A stretch of 64,000 nucleotides of DNA from Sporocytophaga myxococcoides (GTDB lineage: Bacteria; Bacteroidota; Bacteroidia; Cytophagales; Cytophagaceae). A program made the translations under genes and the position numbers. Location of the stretch: the NCBI RefSeq assembly GCF_000775915.1, contig NZ_BBLT01000001.1, positions 682,001 through 746,000 on the forward strand. Direction: 5' to 3'. This document shows, piece by piece, positions 53,752 through 60,790 of the stretch (position 1 is the first letter of the stretch; every line of letters starts with the position of its first letter). The notes beneath the pieces are model-generated. The model made no database searches and was not told where the DNA came from. It saw nothing but the letters and a program-made list of their open reading frames with translations.

Positions 53752-55023
53752 ATGAAAATTATACGAGCTAGAAAGAACGTGAAGGAGAATTCCATTACTT
53801 CAAATCCAACCAAAAAGAAAACCTTATACCCATACACTCTTGGGCGCATTGTTAAACCCAAGGATGAAAATGGAAACATTACATTAGATAAAGATTGGCA
53901 TGTCGAGTATTGGATCTGGAATATTGACCTGGAAAGACTAGTAAGGAAACGCGAATCTGAAGGGATTAATAAATTCGCCACTATTAGCCAAAGGTTACAA
54001 GCTGCAGAACTTAAGAAAAAGGAGATTGATTCTTTTCTAATTGCGGGAGCTGTGGCTTATTTAAAAGATGAATTACATGAAGCAGAAAAAGGAATTGATA
54101 TTAATAAGGCCACACTGATTGAAGCTTTTGATTACGCCTGTCTTTGCAAATTTCCGGACCTTGAAAGGGGAACCAGAAAAGGATTTAATGCCCTCAGGAA
54201 ACATTTGGTGCGGTGGATGGATGTGAACGAGAAATATAAAAATGCATTATTCACTTCTTACACAACCCAAACCATTTATAAATTTTTAGATTTCCTCAGT
54301 GTTTATGTTGTAGACGAGAAAAAAGGGAAGATCATATCAAAGAAAACATATAATAATAATATAGGATATCTTTCCGGGATATACAATTTTTACTTAGATC
54401 GTGAGGTAATCAGTTATAATCCGGTTTCGAAAGTAAAACGAAAAAAAGCTTTATCAGGCGGACATATTCCATACCTGGATGACGAAATAGAATTAATCAA
54501 AAAATACTTAGATGAGACCGGAGATCACCAGCTGCTTCTGTTTATACAATTTATCTATTATGGCTTTTTCAGACCGCATGAAGAATTGAGATACCTGCAG
54601 GTTGCGCATATCAAAAAAGACACAATTTACATTCCTCCGGAAATTGCTAAAAATGATACAGGACAATATATCCGGATCCCCAAACCCCTTGAAAAGCTAA
54701 TAGTGGAGAATAACCTTAGAAATTATCCCAAGAATTATTTCATATTCACTAAAGACCAAAAACCAGGTCCTGTAATGGTAGGTGAGAATTATTTCTATAA
54801 ACGGCATAGAAAAATGCTCGAAACTATAGGTTTACATGGGTTAGATAAGGACCTATATTGTTACAAGCACACGGGGAACATTAAGCTCTTTAAAGCCGGG
54901 GCAGATATAAAAACCATTCAGGAACAAAATCGCCATTCAACTATCCAACAGACAGATACCTATTTGAAAAGCTTAGGATTGTTCCGGGATGGCACCGAAC
55001 TTGACATTTTCCCTGAATTTTAA
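53752..55023 (+). CDS. int: Tyrosine recombinase / integrase
   Basis: A 423-residue site-specific recombinase. The N-terminal SAM-like core-binding domain spans about 120-225. The catalytic domain includes Arg274 (FFRPHEEL), a possible active-site Lys300 and His395 (NRHST). The second catalytic Arg appears replaced by Lys372, giving YCYKHTG; this is a familiar variant in Bacteroidota integrases. The nucleophile is Tyr404 (TDTYLKS). It lies directly next to the tRNA and probably excises and integrates this element. Confidence 0.93.
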   Translation: MKIIRARKNVKENSITSNPTKKKTLYPYTLGRIVKPKDENGNITLDKDWHVEYWIWNIDLERLVRKRESEGINKFATISQRLQAAELKKKEIDSFLIAGAVAYLKDELHEAEKGIDINKATLIEAFDYACLCKFPDLERGTRKGFNALRKHLVRWMDVNEKYKNALFTSYTTQTIYKFLDFLSVYVVDEKKGKIISKKTYNNNIGYLSGIYNFYLDREVISYNPVSKVKRKKALSGGHIPYLDDEIELIKKYLDETGDHQLLLFIQFIYYGFFRPHEELRYLQVAHIKKDTIYIPPEIAKNDTGQYIRIPKPLEKLIVENNLRNYPKNYFIFTKDQKPGPVMVGENYFYKRHRKMLETIGLHGLDKDLYCYKHTGNIKLFKAGADIKTIQEQNRHSTIQQTDTYLKSLGLFRDGTELDIFPEF

Positions 55024-55039
55024 AATTTATAATACGAAC

Positions 55040-55801
55040 ATGAAAAAATTTATAGCATATTTTGACTTTTTGGGTTTCAGTGATTTTATAGAAAAAAATG
55101 ATTCAGCCAAGCAGCACAAAGTAATGCGGAATATTTACCTTGCAATTGAAAATGCCTTAGCTAATTGGGTGTCAGTAAAAAATCATGCAGGTTTTTATAA
55201 TCCAGATATATCAAAATCAACATTAAGCACACTCAACTTTTCAGATACTGTAATTTTCATCACCCAAGATGATTCTATGAATTCATTTTTGGAAATTATG
55301 AAAGTTGCATTTGAGTTTAATTCCTATTCAATAAGATTGGAATTTCCTGTTAGAGGGTGTATTGTTTATGATGAAATATTTTTCACTCCTTTTAATCAAA
55401 AAAATCAAGCCGGAGGAGTCTATCATTTAACTTCTGTTTATGGAAAAGGCTTAGTCAAAGCTCATATAATTGCAAATAGTCAAGATTGGGCAGGTACTAT
55501 TGTTGAAAAAAGCGCAATCGATTACGTAAATGCTTTGCCAACAAATACAGAAATTGAGCCTATTCTAGAAGAGTTTACTAAACGTTATCATGTACCCTTT
55601 AAAAATGGGGATAAAAAAGAAGAATATGTACTTAGAATCACTAAAGGAGACTTAGATGATATGTTAATCGAAAACCTCAAAAAAAACATTGCGAATAACT
55701 TTATTCAATACAATAAAAGCATAGAGGATTCTAGTGTAAAGCAAAAGTTGCATAATACACTAGAGTTCATTGAAAGTTTTAGAAATGAGAAAAAAGGTTA
55801 A
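55040..55801 (+). CDS. Nucleotide-cyclase-like protein next to the integrase
   Basis: A 253-residue soluble protein. The motif FDFLGFSDF with Asp9, the segment LNFSDTVIFI with Asp69, and FPVRGCIV (Arg105-Gly106) resemble, in order and spacing, the two metal-binding acids and the RG segment of class III nucleotide cyclases. It is therefore probably related to that fold, but whether it is active is unknown. The ATG at 55040 is used; the frame continues 51 bases upstream into the integrase. It ends overlapping the convergent small membrane gene. Confidence 0.55.
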   Translation: MKKFIAYFDFLGFSDFIEKNDSAKQHKVMRNIYLAIENALANWVSVKNHAGFYNPDISKSTLSTLNFSDTVIFITQDDSMNSFLEIMKVAFEFNSYSIRLEFPVRGCIVYDEIFFTPFNQKNQAGGVYHLTSVYGKGLVKAHIIANSQDWAGTIVEKSAIDYVNALPTNTEIEPILEEFTKRYHVPFKNGDKKEEYVLRITKGDLDDMLIENLKKNIANNFIQYNKSIEDSSVKQKLHNTLEFIESFRNEKKG

Positions 55802-55968
55802 TTAACCTTTACATCAATTGGAGTAGTATATACACCAGGAGGAACACCGTGACCTCTTTCAAAAAACATAGCAATATGAATAAATAGGAGATAGCCAATA
55901 AATAGCACCAATATTGTTGATATTGTGGTTGCAGCAACAAGTTTTCCAAATGATACAGGTGAATTCAT
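55798..55968 (-). CDS. Very small membrane protein, 56 residues
   Basis: Translation on the minus strand gives 56 residues with one hydrophobic segment (about residues 9-33: KLVAATTISTILVLF then IGYLLFIHIAMFF) and a polar tail with GHGVPPGVYTTP. It is coupled to the gene before it by a 4-base ATGA overlap (55965-55968). The stop overlaps the stop of the plus-strand cyclase-like gene. Coupling is the main evidence that it is real. Confidence 0.65.
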   Translation of the reverse strand: MNSPVSFGKLVAATTISTILVLFIGYLLFIHIAMFFERGHGVPPGVYTTPIDVKVN

Positions 55969-56078
55969 ATTTTCTCTTTTTTCTGTTTTAAATAATTATT
56001 AATAGCAATTACCCCTGCAACAATGCTGATAACTGCAGCAATCACCTGAAGGAATACTAAAACGGTTCTTAATTTCAT
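55965..56078 (-). CDS. Very small membrane protein, 37 residues
   Basis: Minus-strand translation gives 37 residues: one membrane segment (TVLVFLQVIAAVISIVAGVIA) followed by a short basic tail (LKQKKEK). The start overlaps the stop of the GT25 gene by 4 bases and the stop overlaps the next start by 4 bases (ATGA at both junctions). Such double coupling is strong evidence for a real gene, despite its size. Its role is unknown; it may modulate lysis or insert with the neighbouring proteins. Confidence 0.65.
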   Translation of the reverse strand: MKLRTVLVFLQVIAAVISIVAGVIAINNYLKQKKEKI

Positions 56079-56710
56079 TTTCGTAAACATTTACTATCAA
56101 CGGGCCTTTCTTGAATATTGCTCCAAGAGGCGGTTTGACCGGCAAGATCAGGAGTAAAAACAAATGTTTTCATTAGAGGCTGAAGGTCCTCCGCTGTTAT
56201 AAGATCAATCTGTTTATTCTGCTTTTCGAGCAAATGAATGTAATAATCAAATATAATATGATTGATTGCATAACAATGAAGACAAAATGAATACCTGGCT
56301 AAAGATAGATTCCCTTTATATTTAGAAGGCTTTAAACAATGTTCAGCACCAAACAATATCATTTGCCAATCATTCGGCAAATGAGGAAAATACAGATCTG
56401 CCAGATCGTTTATTTCTGGCTTAAAAAAGACATCATCTTCCAGAATCAAAATGCTTTTATAACCTTTTACTTTTGCATCCTTAAGGATTTTTAAGGTAGT
56501 AAGTAAGAGGCCGTAAGCACCTGCATTCCAGTATAGATCATCAAAGGCTGAATAACTCTGAACCGTCAAGTTGAGAGCGCTACCATTTACGGCGCTAACC
56601 CTTTCAAATGGAAGCCCGATTTTATTACATTCATTTGTAGCACTCTCAAGACGGTCCGTTCTTTCGTCGAGATTGATCAGATAAACATGGTCAACCTTAT
56701 CTTTAAGCAT
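56075..56710 (-). CDS. Family 25 glycosyltransferase (LPS-type)
   Basis: A 211-residue enzyme with the GT25 hallmarks: VYLINLDERTDRL near the start, then the acidic metal motif LILEDDV (Glu91-Asp92-Asp93). The family typically adds sugars to lipooligosaccharide. It lies inside the phage-like operon; the start shares one base with the upstream gene stop (TAATG). A likely role is modifying the host surface glycan during lysogeny (serotype conversion or receptor masking), but this is inference. Confidence 0.85.
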   Translation of the reverse strand: MLKDKVDHVYLINLDERTDRLESATNECNKIGLPFERVSAVNGSALNLTVQSYSAFDDLYWNAGAYGLLLTTLKILKDAKVKGYKSILILEDDVFFKPEINDLADLYFPHLPNDWQMILFGAEHCLKPSKYKGNLSLARYSFCLHCYAINHIIFDYYIHLLEKQNKQIDLITAEDLQPLMKTFVFTPDLAGQTASWSNIQERPVDSKCLRK

Positions 56711-57024
56711 TAGGAGATTGTCAAAATTTGCAATTTGTCCTGAGCAGTTTTAAGCTCACTTTTAAGAGCAGTAAGTTGCTCATTTGTTGTCTTAAGCTTT
56801 GCAGTTGCTTCCGCATTTGCAGGATTCTTTGTCAATAGCTTGTTAAGATTAAAAGCAGTGTATTCCAAATTTGCAATCTGCTTATTCAAATCTGTAACTT
56901 TTGCGCTTAGTTGCTCTTTACTTTCAACAGGTTTTCTGTACCACTGAAATAAAAAGTATGCGCCAACGGCCAGCACAAAAACTGCAGCTGTAATCATCAA
57001 GATTTTTTTGCTTGGTAGTTTCAT
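56710..57024 (-). CDS. Membrane-anchored coiled-coil protein (inner-membrane spanin-like)
   Basis: A 104-residue protein. Residues 9-27 are a membrane segment (ILMITAAVFVLAVGAYFLF), then about residues 35-100 form a long coiled coil with heptads (LNKQIANLEYTAFNLNKL, NEQLTALKSEL). This topology resembles i-spanins or structural coiled-coil factors. It follows the candidate one-piece spanin with no gap. It could aid lysis, but a role in assembly is also possible. Confidence 0.65.
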   Translation of the reverse strand: MKLPSKKILMITAAVFVLAVGAYFLFQWYRKPVESKEQLSAKVTDLNKQIANLEYTAFNLNKLLTKNPANAEATAKLKTTNEQLTALKSELKTAQDKLQILTIS

Positions 57025-57645
57025 TTATAACTTTCTTAAAATTAAAAATAGAAGTAAAAAAAAGGAGAATATTATCCCGAGAAGAAACTCAATGAAGTAT
57101 TTACCCTCATAGAATAATACTCCGGGACACTTGTTATTAAGGGCTGGAACACTAACTTCAGCTTCCTTATGAACTGCAATATCAGCCCTATTTACTGATT
57201 GTTTTAGAATCCCATTTTCAGTCCAGGTCTTAACAGTCAAATCCGGATATTCATTAACCAATGTATCCTTTATAAAATTCTCCTTGTAAATTTTCGAGAG
57301 TTTATTTCTTGTTTTGACAGTAGCAATGTAAATCAAACTATCATACTGCTCTTTAGGAATATACTTATTTCTTAGAGCCTGAACAATTGAATCCATTGCC
57401 AATTTAAGCACCTCATCAACAGATGCAGTATCCTCATTTATTTCCGAAGTACTTTCCTTTGTATAACCAGGAATAATTGTATCTAAGGAAAACTTTACAA
57501 TTGAATCCTTTTTTAACTCAGGATACCGCTTTAAGAGGCGATTCAGCTTTCTTTCTCCACGAGATAAGTCATTATTCCTGAAAAGTCCGCAACTCGTTGT
57601 GAGAAGCGTAAAAATACAAAAATATACAAGTCTTTTCAGAACCAT
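57025..57645 (-). CDS. Candidate unimolecular spanin (lipoprotein with C-terminal membrane segment)
   Basis: A 206-residue protein. The N-terminus has a signal ending in a lipobox-like TTSC (Cys19), suggesting an outer-membrane lipoprotein. The C-terminus (about 184-203, FLLGIIFSFFLLLFLIL) is one membrane helix. This combination of a lipid anchor at one end and an inner-membrane helix at the other is the hallmark of u-spanins, which fuse inner and outer membranes during phage lysis. It overlaps the endolysin gene by 10 bases. Confidence 0.65.
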   Translation of the reverse strand: MVLKRLVYFCIFTLLTTSCGLFRNNDLSRGERKLNRLLKRYPELKKDSIVKFSLDTIIPGYTKESTSEINEDTASVDEVLKLAMDSIVQALRNKYIPKEQYDSLIYIATVKTRNKLSKIYKENFIKDTLVNEYPDLTVKTWTENGILKQSVNRADIAVHKEAEVSVPALNNKCPGVLFYEGKYFIEFLLGIIFSFFLLLFLILRKL

Positions 57646-58175
57646 CTTGAAACTGTGTAAATTTGAGACTTTAACCTATATTTTCTCAAAACTCCATCGC
57701 CTTCACGGGAGCCTGCAGCATTTGTATTACCTTCAACTGTGACTACTGTAGTTTTTGAATAATTCCAATTATCAATAAATCCTACATGACCAACTCTTTT
57801 TAAGTTGAGGAAATAGATTCCAAAAACATCTCCCTGAGATGGAGACGGTTTTTCCGGGAGACTCTTCCCATTTTTAAAGATTACATTTTTATTAGGAAAC
57901 CAGGACGGGGCCCAGGCTGATTTTATTGCCTTAATATTTGCCCGATCAAATACCCAGGACACAAAAGCAGCGCACCAGGCATGACCTTTGGGCAAACCGC
58001 AAACTCTTAGGTAAGCTTCTATCTCAGGTCCGTCATTGTTTCCAGTCAATTCGTGTACACCTATCTGACTGGTATACAGGTTAACTACTTTCTTTTTTAT
58101 ATTGCCTTCAGTATCTCCACCATAAGCCAGAAGAGACAAAAAAAGCGAGCAAAAAATAAGATAGATCTTTGCCAT
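57636..58175 (-). CDS. Cys/His amidase endolysin (CHAP-like/TIGR02594-like) with signal peptide
   Basis: A 179-residue exported cell-wall hydrolase. The signal peptide is LIFCSLFLSLLAYG. The catalytic Cys68 lies in GHAWCAAFVSWV, the His130 in RVGHVGFID, and the polar residue in VEGNT (about 148-150). The fold matches amidase-type lysozymes of phages. It lies between a membrane protein and a spanin candidate, and its start is inside the end of the membrane gene, overlapping by 79 bases. Confidence 0.85.
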   Translation of the reverse strand: MAKIYLIFCSLFLSLLAYGGDTEGNIKKKVVNLYTSQIGVHELTGNNDGPEIEAYLRVCGLPKGHAWCAAFVSWVFDRANIKAIKSAWAPSWFPNKNVIFKNGKSLPEKPSPSQGDVFGIYFLNLKRVGHVGFIDNWNYSKTTVVTVEGNTNAAGSREGDGVLRKYRLKSQIYTVSRWF

Positions 58176-58537
58176 GCGGTTAAATTTTTAAAGTCAGTAA
58201 TTTGATTAGGTTCTTCACTTGCCTTATAATAATTATAATCTGCAAACCAATTGAATTTTAAGGCCAGGAATATAATGCCGTTAAAAAATATCATGCAGGC
58301 AGCTGCAAATATTGGCCTTTGAATTACCCCAAGATCGTAAGATCCGGCTCCAGGATTGAGATACCAAATCACAAAAGGAGACAGCACAAAAATAACGCTG
58401 GCAATTGGTACACTCCATAACTCAGGCCATCTGCGGATAAAACCTGGTAGTTTTACCATTCTCTTTTTAAGAGAAAAAAAGATAAAAAGGAAAAAATCCT
58501 TTAAGTATCTGATCAGTTGAAAAAGTAAGTCGAACAT
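58097..58537 (-). CDS. Membrane protein overlapping the endolysin gene
   Basis: A 146-residue protein with three or more hydrophobic segments (about 10-22, 44-62, 78-95 and 122-142). Its last 26 residues are read in another frame from the same 79 bases that encode the endolysin signal peptide. It might be a holin-like protein, given its place before the endolysin, but no family was recognised. Confidence 0.65.
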   Translation of the reverse strand: MFDLLFQLIRYLKDFFLFIFFSLKKRMVKLPGFIRRWPELWSVPIASVIFVLSPFVIWYLNPGAGSYDLGVIQRPIFAAACMIFFNGIIFLALKFNWFADYNYYKASEEPNQITDFKNLTAWQRSILFFARFFCLFWLMVEILKAI

Positions 58538-58545
58538 ATTTTTAT

Positions 58546-58839
58546 TTATTTTTTACTTGCAATTATTTCCAATATTTTAACCGAATTACTTCTTACCTCA
58601 TAAAGATCAGACTTAACATCTCTAAGCTGTTCTCTTAATTCTGTTAGTGCTTGCTCATCAGGTTTTTTTGCCAAAGATTCTTCAATCCTGGCTAGCCTTG
58701 TTTCGTGAACAGATAAACTGTTATTGGTAGTGAAATAAAAGCTATTTGCCGTGATAATAGCACCCGCCAGAAATGGAAGGAGAAAACCGGCCAAACCAAT
58801 TAATAATTTATTTTCCCGGAAAAATTCTTGAACGTTCAT
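58546..58839 (-). CDS. Small membrane protein with coiled-coil tail
   Basis: A 97-residue protein with a membrane segment (about 12-31, KLLIGLAGFLLPFLAGAIITA) and a charged coiled-coil tail (about 45-95). The start overlaps the previous gene by 4 bases. It might take part in lysis timing or assembly. No family is recognised. Confidence 0.6.
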   Translation of the reverse strand: MNVQEFFRENKLLIGLAGFLLPFLAGAIITANSFYFTTNNSLSVHETRLARIEESLAKKPDEQALTELREQLRDVKSDLYEVRSNSVKILEIIASKK

Positions 58840-59282
58840 TTTCTTAATGCAAAAAATAGTATGAATCCTGTAATAAAAATTAAAACCAATGCACCAACTC
58901 CCACCATTATCAATTTTTTCTTTCTTTCCTGTTCCAAAACCGCTTCATCAGTTGTCAAAGCAGTATCAGTTTTAGTTGTAGCAGAAGATGAAGAAGCAGA
59001 TGCATTTGAGGCGGTTGTTTCAGTTTTAGGCTTTTCGGCAAGAGGAAAAACACCCATTACCTTACCCTCATCTTTACCCTTTAAGGCATTTAGATCAACA
59101 ACCGGAGCGGTTGCTGCCTGAACACCTTGACCAAGGAGATTACCCAGTTTTGTATCGTAATTTACCTCTATTGACTTTCCAGATATTGCACTACCAATTG
59201 CAGTGGTTGCCAAAACTGGTGCTGCTACAGAAGCTTTTACGGTATCCTTAACAAAACCTACTGCGCTTTTAAAAAATCCCAT
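58836..59282 (-). CDS. Hypothetical protein with a C-terminal membrane segment
   Basis: A 148-residue protein. Residues 1-40 are amphipathic (VGFVKDTVKASVAAPVLATTAIGSAISGK), then a Ser/Thr/Ala-rich linker (about 90-112), and one membrane helix (about 125-146). The layout is not that of a classical holin. It lies at the start of the membrane-protein cluster, downstream of the SGNH gene and 122 bases away from it. Confidence 0.6.
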   Translation of the reverse strand: MGFFKSAVGFVKDTVKASVAAPVLATTAIGSAISGKSIEVNYDTKLGNLLGQGVQAATAPVVDLNALKGKDEGKVMGVFPLAEKPKTETTASNASASSSSATTKTDTALTTDEAVLEQERKKKLIMVGVGALVLIFITGFILFFALRK

Positions 59283-59382
59283 ATTTCAAAAATCAGATTA
59301 AAAAGTAAAATCTTTAAAATACTATAACGTAAAACTTAGGTCTAAATATTTACAATTAACAATATCCCAAATATATTAATAC

Positions 59383-59402
59383 AATGCCTCTTTAAGAGCA
59401 TT
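59383..59402 (-). terminator. Weak hairpin after the SGNH gene
   Basis: AATGC-CTCTT / AAGAG-CATT can pair with one bulged base just beyond the SGNH stop on the minus strand. The T-run is weak. It may partly separate tail genes from lysis genes. Confidence 0.35.
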
Positions 59403-59404
59403 GA

Positions 59405-60781
59405 TTAAGAAGTCTTATATAGTAAAAACAAATTTGTATCGAAAGCTGTGACTATTTCACCATAAGAGATATTATTAGGGTGTAGGCCATCTCCAGTACG
59501 ATTCACACGCCATTTTCCAGAATTTCTAGATGTTTCAGCTTTATCAGCACAGTCAAAATACCCTATTGCGGGGTGACCATATTCTCCAAACCTTACTATA
59601 TTAGAACCCGTAGCTCCAATTGCTGCTGCAGCTTTCGTAGTAATATCTATAGGCGCACCATCCCTTATCCAATCGTTCATCCCAACCCTGTCAGATTCGA
59701 AGGACATAACAGTTTGATTTTCTGTAGTTGTCCACCCATCTGTAGATGTCGTATTAGGTGTAATTGTGCATTGATATGCCTCTACCCCGCGGGAATAGAA
59801 ATAGTACCAAAATTCAATTGTTCTTGATATAATAGTAGCCTTGGACGAGCCAGCCCTAAAATCGTTTATACCTAGATTGCATATTACATAGTCACAGGAT
59901 GAGAGCAGTTCGTCGTAGGCCCATGAATTACGACTAGAACTTCTGATCCACGCTATAATTCTCTGTCCGGACATATTGCATCTCATTACGGGCCACTGAT
60001 CTCCAAATAACCGTCCAAGGTATCCGCCAGATTCTCCATTTCCTAATGAAGGTTGTCCTGAATCTCCATGCCCTGTAACTATAGAATCTCCTGCCCAGAG
60101 TATTGAGGCTTTATTGGTATCAGAAATTCCCACAATAGCGCAAGGGCCAAAGCCGTAAGATTGGCTATTGGGAATTGTTCCGCTCATAACTAAATTACTT
60201 CCAGTTACTACACCTTCCCCAGGCCCAGTATTGCCAGCATTTGTAGACCTTGACTTTTGCCACTTTTCACCTGGGTTTACGGTTACATTAGTTCTTATCC
60301 TATACCATGTATTAGGTGGAATGTAGATATTGATTGTATCGGAAACGATGCCTGATCCCCTTCTTAATAGAAAGTTGGTAGACCCATTATTAAAGGTAAT
60401 TCTTGTCCATGTTCCTATTGGATACTCGACGGAAGCTTCAATAGTTATATCCGCTGCTTCGTCTGGCACCGTGGCGTTTATAGAGTCTGCGTTCAAAAAA
60501 TAAACTGCTAACTCAGTCACAATACCAATATTTTTGCCCACAAACTGACTAGTTTCAGTGGTTGCTATACCATCGCTGAACTGATCAACAAAATTAGGTG
60601 ATCTACTGCCAAAGGCAACTACCTTTCTTCCTGCAAACTTCCCTGACCTTCTATTTGCAATATTTCCAACTTGTATTTTTTTTGTCTCCCCATCTTGAAC
60701 TACTGGAATAAACTCCTTCCCTGAAGTCTTAGAAGCTAGTGACAATTCACTAATTGATTTATCTTCTGCTATTTCAGCCAT
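59405..60781 (-). CDS. Phage tail-associated SGNH hydrolase (esterase-type)
   Basis: A 458-residue protein. The N-terminal 45 residues (EIAEDKSISELSLASKTS then FIPVVQDGETKKIQVGNI) resemble a phage tail adaptor module. The SGNH catalytic blocks are WAGDSIVTG (Block I Ser), CNLGINDF (Block III Asn) and DGLHPN (Block V Asp/His). Such enzymes deacetylate or cleave glycans and often act as receptor-recognition enzymes on tail spikes. It lies 9 bases after the LRR gene in the tail cluster. Confidence 0.85.
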   Translation of the reverse strand: MAEIAEDKSISELSLASKTSGKEFIPVVQDGETKKIQVGNIANRRSGKFAGRKVVAFGSRSPNFVDQFSDGIATTETSQFVGKNIGIVTELAVYFLNADSINATVPDEAADITIEASVEYPIGTWTRITFNNGSTNFLLRRGSGIVSDTINIYIPPNTWYRIRTNVTVNPGEKWQKSRSTNAGNTGPGEGVVTGSNLVMSGTIPNSQSYGFGPCAIVGISDTNKASILWAGDSIVTGHGDSGQPSLGNGESGGYLGRLFGDQWPVMRCNMSGQRIIAWIRSSSRNSWAYDELLSSCDYVICNLGINDFRAGSSKATIISRTIEFWYYFYSRGVEAYQCTITPNTTSTDGWTTTENQTVMSFESDRVGMNDWIRDGAPIDITTKAAAAIGATGSNIVRFGEYGHPAIGYFDCADKAETSRNSGKWRVNRTGDGLHPNNISYGEIVTAFDTNLFLLYKTS

Positions 60782-60790
60782 ATTGATTTA

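Noticed and set aside
53531-53752. A 73-codon plus-strand frame over the tRNA-Pro
   Set aside because: The frame is a by-product of the tRNA sequence itself, and its translation matches the well-known spurious tRNA-derived pattern. The cloverleaf is clear.
55040-55801. Complete Pycsar defence system
   Set aside because: Only a cyclase-like gene is present. No TIR or typical transmembrane effector with a cyclic-nucleotide-binding domain was seen beside it, so the full system is not supported.
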